A stretch of DNA of 64,000 nt from Tritrichomonas musculus (GCA_039105265.1 JAPFFF010000003.1:8957616-9021615); one strand, 5' to 3'; shown: positions 53,701-64,000, counted from the stretch's first letter. Numbers and translations are program-made. The notes: generated by a model not told the origin, from the sequence alone.

Positions 53701-53911
53701 ACGATTCTCTTCCAAACAACAACGATTCTCTTCCAAGCAGCATCGATTCTCTTCCAAACAACAACGATTCTCTTCCAAACAACAACGATTCTCTTCCAAA
53801 CAACAACGATTCTCTTCCAAACAACAACGATTCTCTTCCAAGCAGCATCGATTCTCTTCCAAGCAGCATCGATTCTCTTCCAAACAACAACGATTCTCTT
53901 CCAAGCAGCAT
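50723..53911. repeat. R-family copy R3 (lacks the first part of R)
   Basis: It aligns with R1 from 42561 at a constant 8,162 bp, and with R2 at 3,878 bp before and 3,864 bp after the place of the 14-bp duplication, which R3 lacks. The similarity with R2 continues past the E signature at 53273 to 53911 (offset 3,864 bp). Confidence 0.87.
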
Positions 53912-54481
53912 CGATTATCTCCCAAACAACAACGATTCTCTTCCAAACAACAACGATTCTCTTCCAAGCAGCATCGATTCTCTTCCAAGCAGCATCGATT
54001 CTCTTCCAAGCAGCATCGATTCTCTTCCAAACAACAACGATTCTCTTCCAAACAACAACGATTCTCTTCCAAGCAGCATCGATTCTCTTCCAAACAACAA
54101 CGATTCTCTTCCAAACAACAACGATTCTCTTCCAAACAACAACGATTCTCTTCCAAGCAGCATCGATTCTCTTCCAAGCAGCATCGATTCTCTTCCAAGC
54201 AGCATCGATTCTCTTCCAAACAACAACGATTCTCTTCCAAGCAGCATCGATTCTCTTCCAAACAACAACGATTCTCTTCCAAACAACAACGATTCTCTTC
54301 CAAGCAGCATCGATTCTCTTCCAAACAACAACGATTCTCTTCCAAACAACAACGATTCTCTTCCAAACAACAACGATTCTCTTCCAAACAACAACGATTC
54401 TCTTCCAAGCAGCATCGATTCTCTTCCAAGCAGCATCGATTCTCTTCCAAACAACAACGATTCTCTTCCAAGCAGCATCGA

Positions 54482-57400
54482 TTATCTCCCAAACAACAAC
54501 GATTCTCTTCCAAGCAGCATCGATTCTCTTCCAAACAACAACGATTCTCTTCCAAACAACAACGATTCTCTTCCAAACAACAACGATTCTCTTCCAAACA
54601 ACAACGATTCTCTTCCAAACAACAACGATTCTCTTCCAAACAACAACGATTCTCTTCCAAGCAGCATCGATTCTCTTCCAAGCAGCATCGATTCTCTTCC
54701 AAACAACAACGATTCTCTTCCAAGCAGCATCGATTATCTCCCAAACAACAACGATTCTCTTCCAAGCAGCATCGATTCTCTTCCAAACAACAAAGATTCT
54801 CTTCCAAACAACAACGATTCTCTTCCAAGCAGCATCGATTCTCTTCCAAGCAGCATCGATTCTCTTCCAAGCAGCATCGATTCTCTTCCAAACAACAACG
54901 ATTCTCTTCCAAGCAGCATCGATTCTCTTCCAAGCAGCATCGATTCTCTTCCAAGCAGCATCGATTCTCTTCCAAACAACAACGATTCTCTTCCAAACAA
55001 CAACGATTCTCTTCCAAACAACAACGATTCTCTTCCAAACAACAACGATTCTCTTCCAAGCAGCATCGATTCTCTTCCAAGCAGCATCGATTATCTCCCA
55101 AACAACAACGATTCTCTTCCAAGCAGCATCGATTCTCTTCCAAGCAGCATCGATTCTCTTCCAAACAACAACGATTCTCTTCCAAACAACAACGATTCTC
55201 TTCCAAACAACAACGATTCTCTTCCAAACAACAACGATTCTCTTCCAAGCAGCATCGATTCTCTTCCAAGCAGCATCGATTCTCTTCCAAACAACAACGA
55301 TTCTCTTCCAAGCAGCATCGATTATCTCCCAAACAACAACGATTCTCTTCCAAGCAGCATCGATTCTCTTCCAAACAACAAAGATTCTCTTCCAAACAAC
55401 AACGATTCTCTTCCAAGCAGCATCGATTCTCTTCCAAGCAGCATCGATTCTCTTCCAAGCAGCATCGATTCTCTTCCAAACAACAACGATTCTCTTCCAA
55501 GCAGCATCGATTCTCTTCCAAGCAGCATCGATTCTCTTCCAAGCAGCATCGATTCTCTTCCAAACAACAACGATTCTCTTCCAAACAACAACGATTCTCT
55601 TCCAAACAACAACGATTCTCTTCCAAACAACAACGATTCTCTTCCAAGCAGCATCGATTATCTCCCAAACAACAACGATTCTCTTCCAAGCAGCATCGAT
55701 TCTCTTCCAAGCAGCATCGATTCTCTTCCAAGCAGCATCGATTCTCTTCCAAGCAGCATCGATTCTCTTCCAAGCAGCATCGATTCTCTTCCAAGCAGCA
55801 TCGATTCTCTTCCAAACAACAACGATTCTCTTCCAAGCAGCATCGATTCTCTTCCAAGCAGCATCGATTCTCTTCCAAGCAGCATCGATTCTCTTCCAAA
55901 CAACAACGATTCTCTTCCAAACAACAACGATTCTCTTCCAAACAACAACGATTCTCTTCCAAACAACAACGATTCTCTTCCAAGCAGCATCGATTCTCTT
56001 CCAAGCAGCATCGATTATCTCCCAAACAACAACGATTCTCTTCCAAGCAGCATCGATTCTCTTCCAAGCAGCATCGATTCTCTTCCAAACAACAACGATT
56101 CTCTTCCAAACAACAACGATTCTCTTCCAAACAACAACGATTCTCTTCCAAGTAGCATCGATTCTCTTCCAAGCAGCATCGATTATCTCCCAAACAACAA
56201 CGATTCTCTTCCAAGCAGCATCGATTCTCTTCCAAACAACAACGATTCTCTTCCAAACAACAACGATTCTCTTCCAAACAACAACGATTCTCTTCCAAAC
56301 AACAACGATTCTCTTCCAAACAACAACGATTCTCTTCCAAGCAGCATCGATTCTCTTCCAAGCAGCATCGATTATCTCCCAAACAACAACGATTCTCTTC
56401 CAAGCAGCATCGATTCTCTTCCAAGCAGCATCGATTCTCTTCCAAACAACAACGATTCTCTTCCAAACAACAACGATTCTCTTCCAAGCAGCATCGATTC
56501 TCTTCCAAGCAGCATCGATTATCTCCCAAACAACAACGATTCTCTTCCAAACAACAACGATTCTCTTCCAAGCAGCATCGATTCTCTTCCAAACAACAAC
56601 GATTCTCTTCCAAGCAGCATCGATTCTCTTCCAAGCAGCATCGATTCTCTTCCAAGCAGCATCGATTCTCTTCCAAACAACAACGATTCTCTTCCAAACA
56701 ACAACGATTCTCTTCCAAACAACAACGATTCTCTTCCAAACAACAACGATTCTCTTCCAAACAACAACGATTCTCTTCCAAGTAGCATCGATTCTCTTCC
56801 ATGCAGCATCGATTATCTCCCAAACAACAACGATTCTCTTCCAAGCAGCATCGATTCTCTTCCAAACAACAACGATTCTCTTCCAAACAACAACGATTCT
56901 CTTCCAAACAACAACGATTCTCTTCCAAGCAGCATCGATTCTCTTCCAAACAACAACGATTCTCTTCCAAACAACAACGATTCTCTTCCAAACAACAACG
57001 ATTCTCTTCCAAGCAGCATCGATTCTCTTCCAAGCAGCATCGATTCTCTTCCAAACAACAACGATTCTCTTCCAAACAACAACGATTCTCTTCCAAGCAG
57101 CATCGATTCTCTTCCAAACAACAACGATTCTCTTCCAAACAACAACGATTCTCTTCCAAACAACAACGATTCTCTTCCAAGCAGCATCGATTCTCTTCCA
57201 AGCAGCATCGATTCTCTTCCAAACAACAACGATTCTCTTCCAAGCAGCATCGATTCTCTTCCAAACAACAACGATTCTCTTCCAAACAACAACGATTCTC
57301 TTCCAAACAACAACGATTCTCTTCCAAGCAGCATCGATTCTCTTCCAAACAACAACGATTCTCTTCCAAACAACAACGATTCTCTTCCAAACAACAACGA

Positions 57401-57544
57401 TTCTCTTCCAAGCAGCATCGATTCTCTTCCAAGCAGCATCGATTCTCTTCCAAACAACAACGATTCTCTTCCAAACAACAACGATTCTCTTCCAAACAAC
57501 AACGATTCTCTTCCAAGCAGCATCGATTCTCTTCCAAGCAGCAT
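54482..57544. repeat. S-family copy S1
   Basis: It aligns with 57989-61051 at a constant offset of 3,507 bp (167 units), including CAACAAAG units at 54783 and 55371 that match 58290 and 58878. No difference was noticed between the block orders. After 57544 S1 continues with B units while S2 has gamma. Confidence 0.88.
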
Positions 57545-57988
57545 CGATTCTCTTCCAAGCAGCATCGATTCTCTTCCAAGCAGCATCGATTCTCTTCCAA
57601 GCAGCATCGATTCTCTTCCAAGCAGCATCGATTCTCTTCCAAACAACAACGATTCTCTTCCAAACAACAACGATTCTCTTCCAAACAACAACGATTCTCT
57701 TCCAAACAACAACGATTCTCTTCCAAGCAGCATCGATTCTCTTCCAAGCAGCATCGATTCTCTTCCAAGCAGCATCGATTCTCTTCCAAGCAGCATCGAT
57801 TCTCTTCCAAGCAGCATCGATTATCTCCCAAACAACAAAGATTCTCTTCCAAGCAGCATCGATTCTCTTCCAAACAACAACGATTCTCTTCCAAACAACA
57901 ACGATTCTCTTCCAAGTAGCATCGATTCTCTTCCAAGCAGCATCGATTCTCTTCCAAACAACAACGATTCTCTTCCAAGCAGCATCGA
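57545..57988. repeat. Satellite joining S1 and S2
   Basis: B-rich units, then a gamma site followed directly by a CAACAAAG unit (57828), a pairing not seen in the other CAACAAAG copies. A D unit lies just before S2. Confidence 0.8.
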
Positions 57989-60900
57989 TTATCTCCCAAA
58001 CAACAACGATTCTCTTCCAAGCAGCATCGATTCTCTTCCAAACAACAACGATTCTCTTCCAAACAACAACGATTCTCTTCCAAACAACAACGATTCTCTT
58101 CCAAACAACAACGATTCTCTTCCAAACAACAACGATTCTCTTCCAAACAACAACGATTCTCTTCCAAGCAGCATCGATTCTCTTCCAAGCAGCATCGATT
58201 CTCTTCCAAACAACAACGATTCTCTTCCAAGCAGCATCGATTATCTCCCAAACAACAACGATTCTCTTCCAAGCAGCATCGATTCTCTTCCAAACAACAA
58301 AGATTCTCTTCCAAACAACAACGATTCTCTTCCAAGCAGCATCGATTCTCTTCCAAGCAGCATCGATTCTCTTCCAAGCAGCATCGATTCTCTTCCAAAC
58401 AACAACGATTCTCTTCCAAGCAGCATCGATTCTCTTCCAAGCAGCATCGATTCTCTTCCAAGCAGCATCGATTCTCTTCCAAACAACAACGATTCTCTTC
58501 CAAACAACAACGATTCTCTTCCAAACAACAACGATTCTCTTCCAAACAACAACGATTCTCTTCCAAGCAGCATCGATTCTCTTCCAAGCAGCATCGATTA
58601 TCTCCCAAACAACAACGATTCTCTTCCAAGCAGCATCGATTCTCTTCCAAGCAGCATCGATTCTCTTCCAAACAACAACGATTCTCTTCCAAACAACAAC
58701 GATTCTCTTCCAAACAACAACGATTCTCTTCCAAACAACAACGATTCTCTTCCAAGCAGCATCGATTCTCTTCCAAGCAGCATCGATTCTCTTCCAAACA
58801 ACAACGATTCTCTTCCAAGCAGCATCGATTATCTCCCAAACAACAACGATTCTCTTCCAAGCAGCATCGATTCTCTTCCAAACAACAAAGATTCTCTTCC
58901 AAACAACAACGATTCTCTTCCAAGCAGCATCGATTCTCTTCCAAGCAGCATCGATTCTCTTCCAAGCAGCATCGATTCTCTTCCAAACAACAACGATTCT
59001 CTTCCAAGCAGCATCGATTCTCTTCCAAGCAGCATCGATTCTCTTCCAAGCAGCATCGATTCTCTTCCAAACAACAACGATTCTCTTCCAAACAACAACG
59101 ATTCTCTTCCAAACAACAACGATTCTCTTCCAAACAACAACGATTCTCTTCCAAGCAGCATCGATTATCTCCCAAACAACAACGATTCTCTTCCAAGCAG
59201 CATCGATTCTCTTCCAAGCAGCATCGATTCTCTTCCAAGCAGCATCGATTCTCTTCCAAGCAGCATCGATTCTCTTCCAAGCAGCATCGATTCTCTTCCA
59301 AGCAGCATCGATTCTCTTCCAAACAACAACGATTCTCTTCCAAGCAGCATCGATTCTCTTCCAAGCAGCATCGATTCTCTTCCAAGCAGCATCGATTCTC
59401 TTCCAAACAACAACGATTCTCTTCCAAACAACAACGATTCTCTTCCAAACAACAACGATTCTCTTCCAAACAACAACGATTCTCTTCCAAGCAGCATCGA
59501 TTCTCTTCCAAGCAGCATCGATTATCTCCCAAACAACAACGATTCTCTTCCAAGCAGCATCGATTCTCTTCCAAGCAGCATCGATTCTCTTCCAAACAAC
59601 AACGATTCTCTTCCAAACAACAACGATTCTCTTCCAAACAACAACGATTCTCTTCCAAGTAGCATCGATTCTCTTCCAAGCAGCATCGATTATCTCCCAA
59701 ACAACAACGATTCTCTTCCAAGCAGCATCGATTCTCTTCCAAACAACAACGATTCTCTTCCAAACAACAACGATTCTCTTCCAAACAACAACGATTCTCT
59801 TCCAAACAACAACGATTCTCTTCCAAACAACAACGATTCTCTTCCAAGCAGCATCGATTCTCTTCCAAGCAGCATCGATTATCTCCCAAACAACAACGAT
59901 TCTCTTCCAAGCAGCATCGATTCTCTTCCAAGCAGCATCGATTCTCTTCCAAACAACAACGATTCTCTTCCAAACAACAACGATTCTCTTCCAAGCAGCA
60001 TCGATTCTCTTCCAAGCAGCATCGATTATCTCCCAAACAACAACGATTCTCTTCCAAACAACAACGATTCTCTTCCAAGCAGCATCGATTCTCTTCCAAA
60101 CAACAACGATTCTCTTCCAAGCAGCATCGATTCTCTTCCAAGCAGCATCGATTCTCTTCCAAGCAGCATCGATTCTCTTCCAAACAACAACGATTCTCTT
60201 CCAAACAACAACGATTCTCTTCCAAACAACAACGATTCTCTTCCAAACAACAACGATTCTCTTCCAAACAACAACGATTCTCTTCCAAGTAGCATCGATT
60301 CTCTTCCATGCAGCATCGATTATCTCCCAAACAACAACGATTCTCTTCCAAGCAGCATCGATTCTCTTCCAAACAACAACGATTCTCTTCCAAACAACAA
60401 CGATTCTCTTCCAAACAACAACGATTCTCTTCCAAGCAGCATCGATTCTCTTCCAAACAACAACGATTCTCTTCCAAACAACAACGATTCTCTTCCAAAC
60501 AACAACGATTCTCTTCCAAGCAGCATCGATTCTCTTCCAAGCAGCATCGATTCTCTTCCAAACAACAACGATTCTCTTCCAAACAACAACGATTCTCTTC
60601 CAAGCAGCATCGATTCTCTTCCAAACAACAACGATTCTCTTCCAAACAACAACGATTCTCTTCCAAACAACAACGATTCTCTTCCAAGCAGCATCGATTC
60701 TCTTCCAAGCAGCATCGATTCTCTTCCAAACAACAACGATTCTCTTCCAAGCAGCATCGATTCTCTTCCAAACAACAACGATTCTCTTCCAAACAACAAC
60801 GATTCTCTTCCAAACAACAACGATTCTCTTCCAAGCAGCATCGATTCTCTTCCAAACAACAACGATTCTCTTCCAAACAACAACGATTCTCTTCCAAACA

Positions 60901-61051
60901 ACAACGATTCTCTTCCAAGCAGCATCGATTCTCTTCCAAGCAGCATCGATTCTCTTCCAAACAACAACGATTCTCTTCCAAACAACAACGATTCTCTTCC
61001 AAACAACAACGATTCTCTTCCAAGCAGCATCGATTCTCTTCCAAGCAGCAT
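57989..61051. repeat. S-family copy S2
   Basis: Collinear with S1 at +3,507 bp. It ends with a gamma site at about 61054. The D-E-gamma signature (ATG at 60308) corresponds to 56801 in S1. Confidence 0.88.
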
Positions 61052-61054
61052 CGA

Positions 61055-62353
61055 TTATCTCCCAAACAACAACGATTCTCTTCCAAACAACAACGATTCT
61101 CTTCCAAACAACAACGATTCTCTTCCAAACAACAACGATTCTCTTCCAAGCAGCATCGATTCTCTTCCAAGCAGCATCGATTCTCTTCCAAACAACAACG
61201 ATTCTCTTCCAAACAACAACGATTCTCTTCCAAACAACAACGATTCTCTTCCAAGTAGCATCGATTCTCTTCCATGCAGCATCGATTCTCTTCCAAACAA
61301 CAACGATTCTCTTCCAAACAACAACGATTCTCTTCCAAACAACAACGATTCTCTTCCAAGTAGCATCGATTCTCTTCCATGCAGCATCGATTCTCTTCCA
61401 AACAACAACGATTCTCTTCCAAGCAGCATCGATTCTCTTCCAAACAACAACGATTCTCTTCCAAGCAGCATCGATTCTCTTCCAAGCAGCATCGATTCTC
61501 TTCCAAACAACAACGATTCTCTTCCAAACAACAACGATTCTCTTCCAAACAACAACGATTCTCTTCCAAGCAGCATCGATTCTCTTCCAAGCAGCATCGA
61601 TTATCTCCCAAACAACAACGATTCTCTTCCAAACAACAACGATTCTCTTCCAAACAACAACGATTCTCTTCCAAACAACAACGATTCTCTTCCAAGCAGC
61701 ATCGATTCTCTTCCAAGCAGCATCGATTCTCTTCCAAACAACAACGATTCTCTTCCAAACAACAACGATTCTCTTCCAAACAACAACGATTCTCTTCCAA
61801 GTAGCATCGATTCTCTTCCATGCAGCATCGATTCTCTTCCAAACAACAACGATTCTCTTCCAAGCAGCATCGATTCTCTTCCAAACAACAACGATTCTCT
61901 TCCAAACAACAACGATTCTCTTCCAAACAACAACGATTCTCTTCCAAGCAGCATCGATTCTCTTCCAAACAACAACGATTCTCTTCCAAACAACAACGAT
62001 TCTCTTCCAAACAACAACGATTCTCTTCCAAGCAGCATCGATTCTCTTCCAAACAACAACGATTCTCTTCCAAACAACAACGATTCTCTTCCAAACAACA
62101 ACGATTCTCTTCCAAGCAGCATCGATTCTCTTCCAAGCAGCATCGATTCTCTTCCAAACAACAACGATTCTCTTCCAAGCAGCATCGATTCTCTTCCAAA
62201 CAACAACGATTCTCTTCCAAACAACAACGATTCTCTTCCAAACAACAACGATTCTCTTCCAAGCAGCATCGATTCTCTTCCAAACAACAACGATTCTCTT
62301 CCAAACAACAACGATTCTCTTCCAAACAACAACGATTCTCTTCCAAGCAGCAT
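61055..62353. repeat. Gamma-poor segment with E units not followed by gamma
   Basis: Two long blocks with only one gamma site inside (near 61600). Three D-E pairs (ATG at 61274, 61379 and 61820) are each followed by the ordinary GATTCTCTT instead of GATTATCTC. In all twelve earlier cases E runs into gamma. This is therefore a distinct haplotype. Confidence 0.82.
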
Positions 62354-62356
62354 CGA

Positions 62357-62962
62357 TTATCTCCCAAACAACAACGATTCTCTTCCAAGCAGCATCGATT
62401 CTCTTCCAAACAACAACGATTCTCTTCCAAACAACAACGATTCTCTTCCAAACAACAACGATTCTCTTCCAAACAACAACGATTCTCTTCCAAACAACAA
62501 CGATTCTCTTCCAAACAACAACGATTCTCTTCCAAGCAGCATCGATTCTCTTCCAAGCAGCATCGATTCTCTTCCAAACAACAACGATTCTCTTCCAAGC
62601 AGCATCGATTATCTCCCAAACAACAACGATTCTCTTCCAAGCAGCATCGATTCTCTTCCAAACAACAAAGATTCTCTTCCAAACAACAACGATTCTCTTC
62701 CAAGCAGCATCGATTCTCTTCCAAGCAGCATCGATTCTCTTCCAAGCAGCATCGATTCTCTTCCAAACAACAACGATTCTCTTCCAAGCAGCATCGATTC
62801 TCTTCCAAGCAGCATCGATTCTCTTCCAAGCAGCATCGATTCTCTTCCAAACAACAACGATTCTCTTCCAAACAACAACGATTCTCTTCCAAACAACAAC
62901 GATTCTCTTCCAAACAACAACGATTCTCTTCCAAGCAGCATCGATTCTCTTCCAAGCAGCAT
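62357..62962. repeat. S-family copy S3 (partial)
   Basis: A 12-unit and a 17-unit block match S2 at +4,368 bp (208 units), including the CAACAAAG unit at 62658 (58290 in S2). After 62962 the order departs from S2. Confidence 0.85.
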
Positions 62963-62965
62963 CGA

Positions 62966-64000
62966 TTATCTCCCAAACAACAACGATTCTCTTCCAAGCA
63001 GCATCGATTCTCTTCCAAGCAGCATCGATTCTCTTCCAAACAACAACGATTCTCTTCCAAACAACAACGATTCTCTTCCAAACAACAACGATTCTCTTCC
63101 AAGTAGCATCGATTCTCTTCCAAGCAGCATCGATTCTCTTCCAAACAACAACGATTCTCTTCCAAACAACAACGATTCTCTTCCAAACAACAACGATTCT
63201 CTTCCAAACAACAACGATTCTCTTCCAAACAACAACGATTCTCTTCCAAGCAGCATCGATTCTCTTCCAAGCAGCATCGATTATCTCCTAAACAACAACG
63301 ATTCTCTTCCAAGCAGCATCGATTCTCTTCCAAGCAGCATCGATTCTCTTCCAAGCAGCATCGATTCTCTTCCAAGCAGCATCGATTATCTCCCAAACAA
63401 CAACGATTCTCTTCCAAGCAGCATCGATTATCTCCCAAACAACAACGATTCTCTTCCAAGCAGCATCGATTCTCTTCCAAGCAGCATCGATTCTCTTCCA
63501 AGCAGCATCGATTCTCTTCCAAGCAGCATCGATTCTCTTCCAAGCAGCATCGATTATCTCCCAAACAACAACGATTCTCTTCCAAGCAGCATCGATTCTC
63601 TTCCAAGCAGCATCGATTCTCTTCCAAGCAGCATCGATTCTCTTCCAAGCAGCATCGATTCTCTTCCAAGCAGCATCGATTCTCTTCCAAGCAGCATCGA
63701 TTCTCTTCCAAACAACAACGATTCTCTTCCAAGCAGCATCGATTCTCTTCCAAGCAGCATCGATTCTCTTCCAAGCAGCATCGATTCTCTTCCAAACAAC
63801 AACGATTCTCTTCCAAACAACAACGATTCTCTTCCAAACAACAACGATTCTCTTCCAAACAACAACGATTCTCTTCCAAGCAGCATCGATTCTCTTCCAA
63901 GCAGCATCGATTATCTCCCAAACAACAACGATTCTCTTCCAAGCAGCATCGATTCTCTTCCAAGCAGCATCGATTCTCTTCCAAACAACAACGATTCTCT
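62966..64000. repeat. Return of L-type markers at the right edge
   Basis: The 15-unit block at 62966-63277 has the same order as at 5181, 14757, 19041 and 23241. Its D unit (63099) and CTAAAC unit (63288) are 189 bp apart, as in the L copies. The S3/L junction at about 62,960 is not marked by any foreign sequence. The 17-unit block at 63554-63907 matches 29793-30146. Confidence 0.83.

Larger units (their letters stand above)
48105..63984 (-). other. Stop-free minus frame (EENRCCL), right part, not called as a gene
   Basis: This is the same heptad frame right of the phase break. It stays open to the window edge. At the 14-bp partial unit it passes into the KRIDAAW/KRIVVVW frame and ends at a TAG made by CTAAAC at 46747-46749. 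A reading frame that switches heptad at a slippage duplication is what an unconstrained repeat would show. Confidence 0.75.
1..64000. repeat. 21-bp satellite DNA array filling the window
   Basis: Every stretch read is a copy of one 21-bp unit, with no unique sequence anywhere. The unit is a variable 12-base half (CCAAACAACAAC in A, CCAAGCAGCATC in B) followed by GATTCTCTT. By hand count A is about 38% G+C and B about 48%. The plus strand is rich in C and A and poor in G (one G in A, three in B). Nearly every unit carries one CpG at unit positions 12-13. The array runs off both window edges, so its true length is unknown. Arrays like this are normally non-coding heterochromatic satellites in eukaryotes; that assignment is inference from size and structure. 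I do not recognise the unit as a named family. Confidence 0.98.
48105..64000. repeat. Right register of the array: 756 units plus a 20-bp partial unit
   Basis: After the 14-bp partial unit, phase restarts at 48105 and holds to the edge: 756 units end at 63980 and a 20-base partial A unit closes the window. The CAACAAAG variant (C to A at unit position 12) is found only in this part, in units starting at 54783, 55371, 57828, 58290, 58878 and 62658. Confidence 0.93.

Noticed and set aside
666-63907. Some 140 short minus-strand open frames built of MLLGRES and LLFGRES
   Set aside because: Each is bounded by the TAA that gamma makes in that frame. They are useful for reading A/B order but are not genes.
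46747-63984. A minus-strand open frame of 5,745 codons
   Set aside because: It is pure heptad repeat, starts at the window edge without a real start codon, switches heptad at the 14-bp duplication, and arises because 21 is divisible by three. It has no unique sequence or domain.
1-64000. CRISPR array
   Set aside because: Repeats are directly adjacent with no unique spacers of regular length, and no cas gene is present.
1-64000. Telomeric repeat or simple microsatellite
   Set aside because: The period is 21 bp with structured variants and higher-order copies. The CAA/CAG run inside the unit is too short to be a microsatellite by itself.
1-64000. Transposon, LTR or other mobile element remnants
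   Set aside because: No unique sequence, terminal repeats, target-site duplications or inverted units were seen; all of the window is the 21-bp unit.
1-64000. Coiled coil or leucine-zipper protein from the EENRCCL heptad (one leucine every seven residues)
   Set aside because: The second core position would be arginine or asparagine, which is a poor hydrophobic core, and there is no evidence that the frame is translated.

Overview
The whole 64,000-base window is one uninterrupted tandem array of a 21-bp satellite (minisatellite) unit. I found no gene, RNA gene, transposon, CRISPR array, origin or unique sequence on either strand. A run this long of such a short unit, with multi-kilobase internal duplications, is typical of eukaryotic satellite DNA (pericentromeric, subtelomeric or interstitial heterochromatin) in a long-read assembly. 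Nothing in the sequence identifies the species or clade.

The unit has a variable half and a nearly constant half (GATTCTCTT). Unit A begins CCAAACAACAAC. Unit B begins CCAAGCAGCATC and differs from A only at unit positions 5, 8 and 11. A third form carries GATTATCTC in place of GATTCTCTT and is always followed by an A unit, so it is best read as a third 21-mer ('gamma', core TATCTCCCAAAC) that cuts the array into blocks. Rare forms include AAGTAG ('D'), CCATGC ('E'), CTAAAC, CAACAAAG, CTTCAAA and TTTCAAG. By coordinate arithmetic there are 2,290 full units (1-48090), one 14-bp partial unit (48091-48104), 756 full units (48105-63980) and a 20-bp partial unit at the right edge. The register breaks once in 64 kb.

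Above the unit level the order of A, B and gamma repeats in long copies. From 1 to about 39.4 kb there is an 'L' family, recognised by a 9-unit block followed by short block(s) and a 19-unit block. It includes a pair about 9.58 kb apart, a 4.2-kb tandem pair and a pair about 7 kb apart. From about 41.1 to 53.3 kb there is an 'R' family, marked by a D-E-gamma signature, in three copies 4,284 and 3,864 bp apart. From about 54.5 to 63.0 kb there is an 'S' family, with one copy 3,507 bp from the next and a partial third 4,368 bp further on. The last kilobase carries L-type markers again.

Because 21 is a multiple of three, open frames arise automatically and run for kilobases in several frames. 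I treat none of them as genes. Two frames appear to lack stop codons in every unit: a minus frame reading EENRCCL, in which A and B are synonymous, and a plus frame reading PNNNDSL/PSSIDSL. There are no cooperating genes to describe; the content of interest is the organisation and turnover of the satellite. All counts and alignments were made by eye from coordinates and need a computed check.
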